Below, piece by piece: positions 45,544 through 54,274 of a DNA stretch of 64,000 bases. The number at the start of each line of letters is the position of its first letter. Position 1 is the stretch's first letter. The notes beneath the pieces are model-generated. The model saw only the letters and a list, made by a program, of their open reading frames with translations, made no database searches and was not told the DNA's origin. Made by a program: the position numbers and the translations under genes. Origin of the DNA: Rhizobiales bacterium YIM 77505 (GTDB lineage: Bacteria > Pseudomonadota > Alphaproteobacteria > Rhizobiales > Beijerinckiaceae); the NCBI GenBank assembly GCA_000745135.1, contig JQNH01000001.1, positions 2,604,001-2,668,000 of the forward strand. The letters run 5' to 3'.

Positions 45544-46593
45544 TCACCGATCGAAGCCGACCTTGTCGACGAGCTCAGACGCCGTCTTGCGGAGCTTGGC
45601 GATCTCGGCGATCGGAAGCGTATCGGGCTTGAGGTCGCCGAAGGAGGCGATCGTCTCGTCAACCGAGATCTTGGGGTTGATCGGATATTCGTGGTTGACG
45701 TGAGCGTGAATCCGCTGGCCCGTGTCCGAGGTCAGGAACGCCATGAACTTGAGCGCGTTCTCGCGGTTCGGCGCGTGCTTCGCGAGCGTGACGCCCGAGA
45801 TGTTCACATGGGTGCCGCCGCCCTGAAAGGTCGGCAGGATGACCTTGACGGCCTCGGCCTGCTTGCGCTGATCGGCGTCCTTTCCGTTGAGCATCAGCGC
45901 CACGTAATAGGTGTTGCCAAGCCCGATGTCGCAAACGCCGGCGGCGATGTCCTTGACCACGTCGCGGTCGCCGCCGGACGGCTTCTTGGCGAGGTTGGCT
46001 TTGAGCCCCTTCAGCCACTCCTCCGCTTTCGCTTCGCCCATATGGGCGATGGCCGCCGCGAAGAGGCTGACATTGTAGAGATGCTGGCCTGAGCGGATGC
46101 AGATCTTGCCCTTCCATTTCGGATCGGCGAGATCCTCATAGGTGATCGCATCCTGCTTGACGCGATCCTTCGAGGCGTAGACGACGCGTCCGCGCAAGGA
46201 GACGCCGAACCAGTGCCCTTCGGGGTCCCGGTAGGCGGCGGGGATCGCCTTCTCCAAGGCCTCCGATTTCACGGCCTGCGTGACGCCGTAATCCTTCGCC
46301 TGTTGCAGGCGGCCGATATCCACCGTGAGCAGGACATCGGCGGGGCTGCTTGCGCCTTCCGCCCGCAACCGCTCTTCCAGCCCGCTTGCCGCGAACAGCG
46401 TATTGACCTTGATCCCGGTCTCCTTGGTGAATTCATCGATGAGCGGCTTGATGAGGCCGGGCTCGCGATAGGTGTAGAGATTGAGCTCCTGCGCCGAAGC
46501 GGCGCTCGCGAGGGTGAGCGTCAGGACGCCAAGGGCGGCGCCAAGGCAGACTTTGACGCGGCAGGCACTGCGAAACGGAGCTTTCGAAGGCAT
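45544..46593 (-). CDS. iron(III) ABC transporter substrate-binding protein, FbpA/FutA type
   Basis: 349-residue periplasmic ferric-ion binding protein of the transferrin-like cluster D. A signal peptide (CLGAALGVLTLTLASAASAQ) precedes LNLYTYREPGLIKPLIDEFTKETGIKV; the tyrosine pair of the iron site is in GNTYYVALM. It should deliver iron to an FbpB/FbpC-type permease and ATPase, which are not adjacent. TTGGAGA precedes the ATG at 46593 by about 7 bases; a further ATG four codons upstream is less well placed. The upstream gap is unusually AT-rich and holds inverted repeats, suggesting iron-dependent control. Confidence 0.9.
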   Translation of the reverse strand: MPSKAPFRSACRVKVCLGAALGVLTLTLASAASAQELNLYTYREPGLIKPLIDEFTKETGIKVNTLFAASGLEERLRAEGASSPADVLLTVDIGRLQQAKDYGVTQAVKSEALEKAIPAAYRDPEGHWFGVSLRGRVVYASKDRVKQDAITYEDLADPKWKGKICIRSGQHLYNVSLFAAAIAHMGEAKAEEWLKGLKANLAKKPSGGDRDVVKDIAAGVCDIGLGNTYYVALMLNGKDADQRKQAEAVKVILPTFQGGGTHVNISGVTLAKHAPNRENALKFMAFLTSDTGQRIHAHVNHEYPINPKISVDETIASFGDLKPDTLPIAEIAKLRKTASELVDKVGFDR

Positions 46594-46911
46594 GGGATTC
46601 TCCAAACGGCAGGGTTCAAGGCCGAGCGGTTGGGCTCACGGCGCCGGCATGGCCGCAACGCCGGTTTCGCAAATATTCCGGAATGGTCCTTTTCTTCAAG
46701 CCTTCGCCACAAAATCAGAACTATTCCAAAATCCATTCTAGCGCCCGCCACGAATGGAGGATTTTTCTTCTTTTGAAGAAATATAAACTACGATCCGGTC
46801 TTTTGATCATTGCCGGACGAGACGAGGTCGAAGGCGCGGCGCGGGTTGTGCCGCGCTGGTGGAGGCCCCACCTCCTCGAAAGGTTCTTCGAGGCTGTCGG
46901 GAGGAGAGGCG
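46594..46911. promoter_or_regulatory. AT-rich divergent promoter region of the fbpA-like and sugar dehydrogenase genes
   Basis: Between the two start codons lies the lowest-GC stretch of the window (roughly 46665-46805). It contains the palindrome ATTCCGGAAT (46675-46684), a second TATTCC (46722-46727; the first is at 46674-46679), and the inverted repeat TTTCTTC-TTTT-GAAGAAA (46764-46781). No known Irr, Fur or RirA site was matched with confidence. No gene. Confidence 0.5.
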
Positions 46912-48048
46912 ATGCGCCGGGTCGTTCTGTGTCTTGCCGCAGGTCTTGCCGCCGCGACACCCGCCCTGGGGCAGGCGCCGCTCCGCCTCGCGACGGAGAA
47001 GGCTGAGGTCGTCGTCGAAACACTCGCGCAAGGCCTGTCCCACCCCTGGGGGCTCGCCTTCCTCCCGGACGGCCGCATGCTGGTCACCGAGCGTCAGGGC
47101 CGCCTGAGGATCGTGTCGGCGGAAGGTCAGCTGTCGCCTCCCCTGTCCGGCGTGCCTGCGGTGGCGGCGCGCGGCCAAGGCGGGCTTCTCGACGTGGTGC
47201 TCGATCCGCAATTTTCGGCAAACCGCTTCATTTATTTCAGCTACGCCGAGCCTCGGGGCGGTGGCCAGGCGGCGACCTCTGTTGCTCGCGCCCGCCTCGA
47301 CGAGGCCGGCACCGGCCTTGACGCGCTCACCGTCATTTTCCGGCAGCAACCCGCCTATTCCGGCGGCAATCACTTCGGGTCGCGTCTTGTCTTCGATCGC
47401 ACCGGCGCGCTGTTCGTGACGGTGGGGGACCGCTTCGACTTGAGCGAAGAGGCGCAGAACCCCAACAACCATATCGGCAAGATCATCCGTATCGCCCCCG
47501 AAGGCGGTCCCGCGGCGGGGAACCCTGGGCTACCGGGCTGGGCGCCCGAGGTCTGGTCGATTGGTCATCGCAACGTCCAGGGGGCTGCCCTTCACCCTGT
47601 GACGGGCGAGCTGTGGACCGCCGAGCATGGCGCCCGGGGCGGCGACGAGATCAACATTCCCCGGAAAGGAAGGAACTATGGCTGGCCGGTGATCAGCTAC
47701 GGCGTCCATTATTCCGGCGCCAAGATCGGCATCGGCACGAGGAAGGAGGGCATGGAGCAGCCCATCTACTATTGGGATCCGTCCATCGCCCCATCGGGCA
47801 TGGCCCTCTATACGGGCGACAAGTTTCCAGGCTGGCGCGGCAGCGTGCTCGTCGGAGGACTCCGCAGCCAGATCGTGGCGCGGCTCGAACTCGATGGCGA
47901 GCGCGTCCTGCGGGAGGAGCGCATGCTGCGCGAGCTCGGCGAACGCATTCGCGACGTCCGCCAGGGCCCTGACGGTTTCGTCTATCTTCTCACCGACTCC
48001 GCCGAAGGCCGCATCCTGCGCCTGCGCCCCGCCGACGGCCGCAGCTGA
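46912..48048 (+). CDS. PQQ-dependent aldose sugar dehydrogenase (YliI/Asd type)
   Basis: 378-residue secreted beta-propeller enzyme that oxidises sugars with pyrroloquinoline quinone. Signal peptide MRRVVLCLAAGLAAATPALG; the propeller blocks LSHPWGLAFLPDGRMLVTER, LLDVVLDPQFSANRFIYFSYAEP, SGGNHFGSRLVFD (catalytic His), NPNNHIGKIIRI, GHRNVQGAALHP and TAEHGARGGDEIN are characteristic. GGAGGAG precedes the ATG at 46912; the frame upstream is not used. Whether this strain makes PQQ is not shown in the window. Divergent from fbpA. Confidence 0.94.
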   Translation: MRRVVLCLAAGLAAATPALGQAPLRLATEKAEVVVETLAQGLSHPWGLAFLPDGRMLVTERQGRLRIVSAEGQLSPPLSGVPAVAARGQGGLLDVVLDPQFSANRFIYFSYAEPRGGGQAATSVARARLDEAGTGLDALTVIFRQQPAYSGGNHFGSRLVFDRTGALFVTVGDRFDLSEEAQNPNNHIGKIIRIAPEGGPAAGNPGLPGWAPEVWSIGHRNVQGAALHPVTGELWTAEHGARGGDEINIPRKGRNYGWPVISYGVHYSGAKIGIGTRKEGMEQPIYYWDPSIAPSGMALYTGDKFPGWRGSVLVGGLRSQIVARLELDGERVLREERMLRELGERIRDVRQGPDGFVYLLTDSAEGRILRLRPADGRS

Positions 48049-48119
48049 CCGGGCGGCCTCGCGGCAAGGGCGACACTGCACGAGCGGGCGAGAAGAGGCG
48101 CTGCATCCACCGGAGAGGG

Positions 48120-48686
48120 TCAGTTCCGGGCTTCAGACCCGCCCTCCGCGATAGTCGCGCCGGCCGCATCGACGCGGCAGGTCACTCTGGACTGCACGAC
48201 CTCGTAGGCGGATGCGCCCTGATAGAGGATCCGCACCTCGAGAGGCGCTTCATGCGCCCCGTCGGCGGTCGTGGTCTCAGTCCCCGCGCTGACGGCCTCG
48301 ACGCGCTTGGCCCCCAACGGCTCGGCGGCGTTCTTGAGCGCCCGACGACAGGTCTCCATCATCTGCTCCGAAACCCGTCCACGCGGCTCGAGGGGACGCG
48401 CGAGATTGGCGATCTGCTCCTTCGTTCCCTTCACCTGGCCGTAGCCGACGAACCAGCCAGTCACCATCTCCTCGCCTGTCCGAGCAGGCTCGGCGCCCGC
48501 CTGCGATTTTCTCCTGCCGGGGCGCTGGCGGCGCGTCTCGCTCGCCGGCGGGGCGGGTTCGGCGGCGACTCCCGCCTCCGGGTCCCGTGGAGTGCCTGGC
48601 GATGGGGCGTTCTGGGCAAGGGCGACGCTCGCCATAGCGGCTGTCGCGAAAGCAAGGCCAAGGCGCCCGTGAGCGATGCTTCTCAT
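48120..48686 (-). CDS. secreted protein of unknown function
   Basis: 188 residues. A probable signal peptide (LGLAFATAAMASVALAQ) is followed by a Pro/Ala/Arg-rich linker (to about residue 70) and a C-terminal domain with ALKNAAEPLGAKRVEAVSAG, LEVRILYQGASAYEVVQSRVTCRV. The later part looks like a small alpha/beta periplasmic domain; I do not recognise a family. It lies 40 bases downstream of the next gene on the same strand, and both contain long low-complexity parts, so they may be an operon acting in the envelope. Confidence 0.65.
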   Translation of the reverse strand: MRSIAHGRLGLAFATAAMASVALAQNAPSPGTPRDPEAGVAAEPAPPASETRRQRPGRRKSQAGAEPARTGEEMVTGWFVGYGQVKGTKEQIANLARPLEPRGRVSEQMMETCRRALKNAAEPLGAKRVEAVSAGTETTTADGAHEAPLEVRILYQGASAYEVVQSRVTCRVDAAGATIAEGGSEARN

Positions 48687-48726
48687 TCGCGATCACCGTT
48701 CTGTCCAAGCAAGGTGGAGGGCGGCG

Positions 48727-49533
48727 TCAGAGACCACGCGGCCGCAGTCCCTCGGGCAGCTCGGCCGTGGCCGATGCGGTGGTTGAAGCGGTCGTGCGCA
48801 CCCGGTCGGCGCGGGAGACCCGCCGCCTGCCGTCCCCCTGCGCGCGAGCTGCTCTTCGGGGAACGCGGGTGACCGCTTCCTCTGCCGCCGCCTGTCGCGA
48901 GGCGCGGGCGCTCTCATCAGTGCGGCCCCTGCGCGTTGCTTCCCGCGGCCGGGTGCGCGCTGGCGGCTCGGCCTCCTCGGCGGGCGTCGCCGCCGTCGTG
49001 GCGGGCGGAGCGGCTGGTGGAGGAGCGGCTTCGGCTGCTTTCGTCTCGGCCGGCCCTGTCGGCGGATTGGCGGTCATGGCCGGCGGCGCAGGCTCCGCCG
49101 GGCGGGCGGCCTCGGCGATCGGAGGCTGCAAGGGAAGGCGCTCGGCGGGGTTCAGCACGAGCCGCGGCGCCGGTTCCGATACGGGCGTGACGGAGCCTGT
49201 CTGAGGCGGCGAGGCGGCGGCCGACACGGGCGCCGGTGCAGGAGGAGCTGCGACCGCCACCGGCTTGGTCTCGGCTGCCTGCGGTGCCGGCCGGGTGGCA
49301 GCGCTGCCGACGGCGGATGGGCGCGGCAGCAGGAGGAAAAGACCGGCGACGGTCAAGAGCGCCAGTGCGCTCCATCCCCCGATGGCCAGGGCAGAGGTCT
49401 TGGCTGGCCGCAGGCCAGGCGCGCCGGCTCGCGCCAGGGGCCCCGCGGCAAGCCCCCCTGTCCTTCGGAGCGGCAATCCTCGCACGAAGCCGCGGGCGGC
49501 AGGAGCGAGGCGACGATGAAACGGTAGAGTCAT
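48727..49533 (-). CDS. single-pass membrane protein with Pro/Ala-rich periplasmic region
   Basis: 268 residues: a basic N-terminus (about 1-45), one membrane helix (about 50-70, WSALALLTVAGLFLLLPR), and about 190 residues rich in Pro, Ala, Glu and Arg, ending in a basic stretch (TRVPRRAARAQGDGRRRVSRADR). Such TonB- or SPOR-like spacer composition can span the periplasm, but no folded domain is visible at the C-terminus. Composition bias means that false gene calls are possible; the opposite strand is also open, yet the proposed frame has a TM helix. The secreted protein gene follows 40 bases downstream. Confidence 0.55.
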   Translation of the reverse strand: MTLPFHRRLAPAARGFVRGLPLRRTGGLAAGPLARAGAPGLRPAKTSALAIGGWSALALLTVAGLFLLLPRPSAVGSAATRPAPQAAETKPVAVAAPPAPAPVSAAASPPQTGSVTPVSEPAPRLVLNPAERLPLQPPIAEAARPAEPAPPAMTANPPTGPAETKAAEAAPPPAAPPATTAATPAEEAEPPARTRPREATRRGRTDESARASRQAAAEEAVTRVPRRAARAQGDGRRRVSRADRVRTTASTTASATAELPEGLRPRGL

Positions 49534-49760
49534 GGCGACTCCCTACTCGGTTCGAGGACGATCCGGCCCCGCGGTCGCGACGCAGCCTCACGTCGGGGCT
49601 GCGGCGGACGGCGCCGTTTCCGGTCGATGGCCGCCGAGGCGGCGGCGGCTGAGCTATCGACCCAATCGGGACGAGAATGAGACGAGAATCCGGATCAGGC
49701 GTGGCGCGGCTCACCTGCCCCGGCACGCCCTTCGATCGGACTGCCGGGAGATGGACGCAT

Positions 49761-50102
49761 CTAGCGCCCCGAGAAGATGAAGAAGGCGCCGGCCGCGATC
49801 AGCGCGAACCCCACGAGATGGTTCCAGCCCATCGGCTCCTTAAGATAAAGCACCGAAAAGCCGGCGAAGACGAGAAGGGTGATCACCTCCTGAAGCGTCT
49901 TCAGTTCGGCCGCGCTGTAGACCTGATGGCCGATGCGGTTGGCCGGCACCGCCAGCCAGTATTCGAAGAAGGCAATGCTCCAACTCGCCAGCACGGCGAG
50001 CCACAGGGGCGACGATTTGTATTTCAGGTGGCCATACCAGGCGAAGGTCATGAAGACGTTCGAGGCGACGAGCAGGAGAATCGGAGCGAGCTTGGGCGAC
50101 AT
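49761..50102 (-). CDS. DUF486-family small membrane protein
   Basis: 113 residues, four membrane helices (LAPILLLVASNVFMTFAWYGHL, PLWLAVLASWSIAFFEYWLAV, VITLLVFAGFSVLYLKEP, LVGFALIAAGAFFIFSG). The FMTFAWYGHLK and SWSIAFFEYW...VPANRIGHQ motifs identify DUF486, a half-size relative of drug/metabolite transporters. Substrate unknown. Divergent from the DUF3775 gene, with 150 bases between the starts. Confidence 0.9.
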   Translation of the reverse strand: MSPKLAPILLLVASNVFMTFAWYGHLKYKSSPLWLAVLASWSIAFFEYWLAVPANRIGHQVYSAAELKTLQEVITLLVFAGFSVLYLKEPMGWNHLVGFALIAAGAFFIFSGR

Positions 50103-50252
50103 GGGCAGGTCGAGGCGTAAAGCTCCGCCTTGTCACTTGGATCGGGCGGCGGCGCAAGGCGCGGACGGGATCCGGCCTTCCTGGCGAACCCGGACGCGCC
50201 TTTCAGGGTTTACCCCTCGCTTGGCTTGAGAGCGGGTCTTCGGAGCGAGGAT

Positions 50253-50642
50253 ATGGATATCGCCTTGGACAAGGTCTGTGAGATCATCCTGCGGGCGCGC
50301 GCCGTCGACGTGAAGGAGGGCGACACCGATCCTGCATCCGGTTCCAACCCCATCGACGATGCCAATGTGGACACGCTCGCCGCGAGTTCCGACGACCTCA
50401 CCGAGGAGGAGCTGCGCGAGATGATTCGCGGCCTCAACGAGGACGAGCGCGCGAACCTCATCGCCCTCGTCTATGTGGGCCGAGGAGACATGGAGCCGGA
50501 AGAATGGCCGGAAGCGGTGCGCCTTGCCCGCGAACGGCAGGCGGCCGGCAGCATTGCGACCGATGAATGGCTTCTCGGTATTCCGAATCTGGCCGATCTC
50601 CTCGACGAGGGCTTGGCGGCCATGGGCCGAAGCTGCGCGTGA
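50253..50642 (+). CDS. DUF3775-family protein
   Basis: 129-residue cytoplasmic acidic protein. The blocks LDKVCEIILRARAVDVKEGDTDPASGSNPIDD and LNEDERANLIALVYVGRGDMEPEEWPEAVRLARE, TDEWLLGIPNLADLLDEGLAAMG are typical of DUF3775, found widely in Hyphomicrobiales with unknown role. GGAGCGAGG stands before the ATG at 50253; an upstream extension to 50130 is not supported. It ends 13 bases from mutL, which is convergent. Confidence 0.9.
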   Translation: MDIALDKVCEIILRARAVDVKEGDTDPASGSNPIDDANVDTLAASSDDLTEEELREMIRGLNEDERANLIALVYVGRGDMEPEEWPEAVRLARERQAAGSIATDEWLLGIPNLADLLDEGLAAMGRSCA

Positions 50643-50654
50643 CGGCCTGGCGTC

Positions 50655-52478
50655 TCAGCGCCGCCCGAACAGGCGTTCGATGTCCGAAAGCTTGAGCTCC
50701 ACATAGGTGGGGCGGCCGTGGTTGCACTGACCCGAGAAGGGCGTGGCCTCCATCTCCCGCAAGAGCGCGTTCATCTCCTCCGGCTTGAGCCGCCGCCCGG
50801 CGCGCACCGAGCCGTGGCAGGCCATGCGCGACAGGACGGCGTCGAGCCGCTCCTCGAGGGGCGTCGCCGAATCCCACTCAGCCAGCGCATCCGCGACGTC
50901 CTGGATCAGCGCCTTGATGCGCCCTCCCGCAAGCGCTGCGGGCACCTCCCGGATCAGCACCGCGCCCGGCCCGAAGCTCTCGACAACAAGGCCGAGGTTT
51001 TCGAGCGTGTCCGCCGCGGCAAGGAGCCGGTCCGCGGCCACGGGATCGAGGTCGACCACCTCCGGGATGAGGAGGAGCTGACGGGCAATGCCGCGGGTCG
51101 CCCGTTCGCGCTTCAAGCGCTCATAGACGAGACGCTCATGAGCGGCGTGCTGGTCGACGATGACGATGCCGTCGGCGGTCTGAGCGATGATGTAGGTGCC
51201 GTGGACCTGCGCCCGCGCCGCGCCGAGCGGCGCTGCGATCTCCTCGGGATCCGCGGTGCCGGCTCGCATATCGGCCGAGGGCGGCGCAAGCTCCAGGAGC
51301 GTGGTCTGTCCGCTCTCCTCCAGGCCCGACAGGGGCGGCCGTGGCGAGACGGGCGCCTGCCACCCGAAGGCTGGCGGGCGCGCCGGCGGAACGCGCGATG
51401 CGACAGGAGCCGGACGCGAGGGGCTCTGCGGCGGCCGCAAGGCCTCGAGCGTGCGCAGGCCGCCGGTGGTCGCCGCGCGAAAGCCCGCCCGGGCCAGAGC
51501 ATCCTTGATGGCGCTGATGACGAGCCCGCGCACCAGGGCCGGATCGCGGAAGCGGACCTCGGTCTTGGCGGGATGCACGTTGACGTCGACGAGGCGCGGG
51601 TCGCAGGCGATGACGAGCGCGAGGGCCGGGTGCCGGTCGCCAGGCATCAGGTCCGCATAGGCGCCACGCACGGCTCCAAGCAGCAGCTTGTCGCGCACGG
51701 GACGCCCGTTGACCACGAAGTGGACATGGGCAGCGGTCGCCCGGTGGAAGGTGGGCAGGCCCACATGCCCGGCAAGGGCGAAGCCCTCCCGCACATTGTC
51801 GACCGGGACGGCGTTGTCGGCGAACTCCGCCCCGAGCACCCGGGCGAGGCGCCGGGCGAGCCCGTGTTGGCTCTCTTCTTCCGCCGGATAATGGAGCGTC
51901 CCGATGTGCTCGCCCGAGAGCGCGAAGCGGATCTCGGGGTGCGCCACCGCCAGGCGCCTGACCGTCTCTGCGACGGCTTGAGCTTCGGCTCGGTCGGACT
52001 TCAGGAATTTCAGGCGCGCGGGAGTGGCCGCAAAGAGGTCCGTCACTTCGACACGGGTGCCTTTCTCGGCCGCCGCGGGCCGGACGGGCCCCTTGACCCC
52101 GCCTTCGACGACGATCGAAACGCCAGTGCCTGCCTCGGCCGTGCGGGTGACGATCGCCAGCCGCGCGACGGCGCCGATGGAGGGAAGCGCCTCGCCCCGG
52201 AAGCCCAGCGTCTCGATCCGCGACAGATCTCCCTCCGGGAGCTTCGACGTGGCGTGGCGCTCGACCGCCAGTGCGAGGTCCTCGGGCGACATGCCGGCCC
52301 CGTCGTCGACCACGCGAATGAGCCGCCGTCCGCCGCCCTCGATCGTCACCTCGATGGTCCGGGCGCCCGCGTCGATGGCGTTCTCGACGAGTTCCTTCAC
52401 GGCCGCTGCCGGCCGCTCGACCACCTCGCCGGCGGCGATGCGGTCGATGAGGATCGGGTCGAGGCGGCGAACCGGCAT
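50655..52478 (-). CDS. mutL: DNA mismatch repair protein MutL
   Basis: Links MutS to the later steps of mismatch repair. 607 residues. N-terminal GHKL ATPase: ELVENAIDAGA (Asn/Asp metal binding), DDGAGM, TLGFRGEALPSI and GTRVEVTDLF; long Pro-rich linker (residues about 335-400); C-terminal dimerisation domain including QHAAHERLVYE-like DQHAAHERLVYERL and the metal-site-like motifs ACHGSVRAGRRL and PFSGQCNHGRPT, which suggest an endonuclease-type MutL. An extra GTG codon stands at 52481; the ATG at 52478 is taken. Last gene of the minus-strand run from pgi. Confidence 0.96.
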   Translation of the reverse strand: MPVRRLDPILIDRIAAGEVVERPAAAVKELVENAIDAGARTIEVTIEGGGRRLIRVVDDGAGMSPEDLALAVERHATSKLPEGDLSRIETLGFRGEALPSIGAVARLAIVTRTAEAGTGVSIVVEGGVKGPVRPAAAEKGTRVEVTDLFAATPARLKFLKSDRAEAQAVAETVRRLAVAHPEIRFALSGEHIGTLHYPAEEESQHGLARRLARVLGAEFADNAVPVDNVREGFALAGHVGLPTFHRATAAHVHFVVNGRPVRDKLLLGAVRGAYADLMPGDRHPALALVIACDPRLVDVNVHPAKTEVRFRDPALVRGLVISAIKDALARAGFRAATTGGLRTLEALRPPQSPSRPAPVASRVPPARPPAFGWQAPVSPRPPLSGLEESGQTTLLELAPPSADMRAGTADPEEIAAPLGAARAQVHGTYIIAQTADGIVIVDQHAAHERLVYERLKRERATRGIARQLLLIPEVVDLDPVAADRLLAAADTLENLGLVVESFGPGAVLIREVPAALAGGRIKALIQDVADALAEWDSATPLEERLDAVLSRMACHGSVRAGRRLKPEEMNALLREMEATPFSGQCNHGRPTYVELKLSDIERLFGRR

Positions 52479-52481
52479 CAC

Positions 52482-52813
52482 GCCCCCTCTCTCATGACGC
52501 CCGAGCCGTTCCTTGGGCTGCCGATGCCGCCGCGGCCGCCATCGGCCGCAAGAGCCCGCCCGTTAGAGTGACGTTAGGGAAGATGGGCCCAAGAAGGGGC
52601 GGGGATGAAGGGTCGGGCGAATGGCGGATCGATGCAAACACCCGCTGGGATGCCATATGAGCTGCGCAAGGACCATCGGAGCCGGGGGGTGCTGCGGCGG
52701 GCTTGCCGACCTTCTCAAATGCGTCGCTGACCACATCGCTACCCTCCAGGAAGCCGCTCACGCGTATGGCGAGCCAAAGCCTCAAGCGATCCCGAAGAGC
52801 GCTTCCCATCCGG
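52482..52813. other. gap without a supported gene
   Basis: 332 bases between the pgi and mutL genes. A short plus-strand frame at 52621 (88 codons, several Cys at its start) and a minus-strand frame are open but overlap pgi at their ends, show no clear ribosome site and resemble nothing I know. I see no hairpin with a T-run. Confidence 0.5.
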
Positions 52814-54133
52814 TCAGCCTTGCTCCGCAAGATATCGTTTGGCGAGGATCTTCCCCTCCTCCACCGCTGGCTGATCGAAGGGATTGATGCCCATCGCATA
52901 GCCCGTGAGGATGGTTTCCAACATGAAATGCATCAAGAGCTCGCCCATGGCGCGCTCATCGAGCGTCTCCACATGGATGCGCCGCGTCGGGCAGCCATTG
53001 CGGGCGAGCGTATCGGCCGTGGCGCGTCCCTGAGCGGCGACGAGGTCCCCGATCCGCCTGTTGGCAAAGGCCGGCTCGCCGGCGCGGCGGGCAAGCTCGG
53101 CGTCGATGACCGGTCCGCGCCCTGCCGCGCCCACCGTCAGCACCGTGAAGAGCTTGTCCTTGGGACCTGCCAGATAGAGCTGCTGCTGGCTGTGCTGGTC
53201 GACGGGGCCGATGGCGGCGACGGGCTGGGTGCCCTTGCCGTCCTTGCCGAGGCTCTCCGCCCACAGCTGGACCCACCACCGGGTGAAGCGCTCGAGCCGG
53301 TCCGAATAGGCCATCAGGACGGTGACCGCCCTGCCCTCGAGGGCGAAGGCGACGTTGAGAGCAGCCCCCAGAGCTGCCGGGGTCTCGGCGACGGGGCGGC
53401 CGCGCCGGATCGGCTCATAGGCGTCTGCCGCGCCGCGGCGGATGGCGGCAATGTCGAGCCCGAGCACGGCGGCCGGCAGGAGGCCGACATTAGTGAGCAC
53501 GGAGTAGCGGCCACCGACGCCAGGGTGATGATCGAGGAAACGGACGCCCTCCGCCTCAAGGAGATCGCGCAGGCCGTTCTTGCCACCGTCCCGGCGCGGC
53601 TCGGAAAGGCCGAGGATCAATTCGCCGGCCCGGGCGCGCAGACCCTGGCGCTCGAGCGCCGCGAGCACGGCTATGGTCTGCATGAGGGTCTCGCCGGTGC
53701 CGCCCGATTTCGAGATCGCAACGAAGCGCGTCGACGCCAGCGGAAGGCGCTCGAGCACGGCACCAAAGGTCAAAGGGTCGAGATTGTCGAGGAAATGCAC
53801 GCGCGGCTTGTCCGCAAAGCGGCCAAGACCCGGCACCGCATAATCCTTGAGCTGCGCCAGAGTCTGTCCGCCGAGGCTCGACCCGCCGGTGCCGAGGAAA
53901 ACGACGTCCGTGGCCCCCTGCTTCAGTCGTTCGGCGACCTCGCGGATCGCGTCGAGATCGTCCGTGGCGCGCGGCAGGTGCAAGAGCGGCAAACGCCCGG
54001 TGGCGTCATCCTCCACGAGGCGCTTCACCGCCGTTTCAGTCGCAGACAGGGCGGCGTCCAACGCCATTTGCGGCAGCCCGGAGGCGCCGATGTTGGTCGC
54101 GAGCGCCGAATCGATCGATTGCATAAGCGCCAT
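52814..54133 (-). CDS. pgi: glucose-6-phosphate isomerase, short form
   Basis: Interconverts glucose 6-phosphate and fructose 6-phosphate in the cytoplasm. 439 residues, about 100 fewer than the E. coli enzyme. Motifs VVFLGTGGSSLGGQ, FVAISKSGGTGETLMQT, GVGGRYSVLTNVGLLP and the C-terminal GINPFDQPAVEEGK are typical; the GPVDQHSQQQLYLAGPKDK block contains the catalytic His/Gln. GGGAGAGGG lies before the ATG at 54133. Such compact Pgi occurs in some Hyphomicrobiales. Its position after M16 peptidase genes is conserved there as I recall. Confidence 0.94.
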   Translation of the reverse strand: MALMQSIDSALATNIGASGLPQMALDAALSATETAVKRLVEDDATGRLPLLHLPRATDDLDAIREVAERLKQGATDVVFLGTGGSSLGGQTLAQLKDYAVPGLGRFADKPRVHFLDNLDPLTFGAVLERLPLASTRFVAISKSGGTGETLMQTIAVLAALERQGLRARAGELILGLSEPRRDGGKNGLRDLLEAEGVRFLDHHPGVGGRYSVLTNVGLLPAAVLGLDIAAIRRGAADAYEPIRRGRPVAETPAALGAALNVAFALEGRAVTVLMAYSDRLERFTRWWVQLWAESLGKDGKGTQPVAAIGPVDQHSQQQLYLAGPKDKLFTVLTVGAAGRGPVIDAELARRAGEPAFANRRIGDLVAAQGRATADTLARNGCPTRRIHVETLDERAMGELLMHFMLETILTGYAMGINPFDQPAVEEGKILAKRYLAEQG

Positions 54134-54239
54134 CGCCCTCTCCCGCTCTTGGATTCGCGGCGCGGACCATAGGGGAGGATCGCGGCGCGGACCAGCGCAT
54201 TCTCGATCAAGCCGACCCGGCCGCCCCATCTCTCCCGGC

Positions 54240-54263
54240 CACCTCTCCTCCAGGGGAGAGGTG
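54240..54263 (+). repeat. CACCTCTCC/GGAGAGGTG palindrome
   Basis: Exact 9-base arms around a 6-base loop (TCCAGG), between pgi and the M16 gene. Member of the same scattered palindrome family; could end transcription of the peptidase genes. Confidence 0.6.
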
Positions 54264-54274
54264 ATGCGTGCTCG

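Noticed and set aside
46675-46781. Irr or Fur box upstream of the fbpA-like gene
   Set aside because: Half-sites were seen, but no complete consensus; only reported as inverted repeats.
52621-52887. Short Cys-rich plus-strand frame (MADRCKHPLGCHMSC...)
   Set aside because: Overlaps the end of pgi, lacks a ribosome site, and no relative is known to me.
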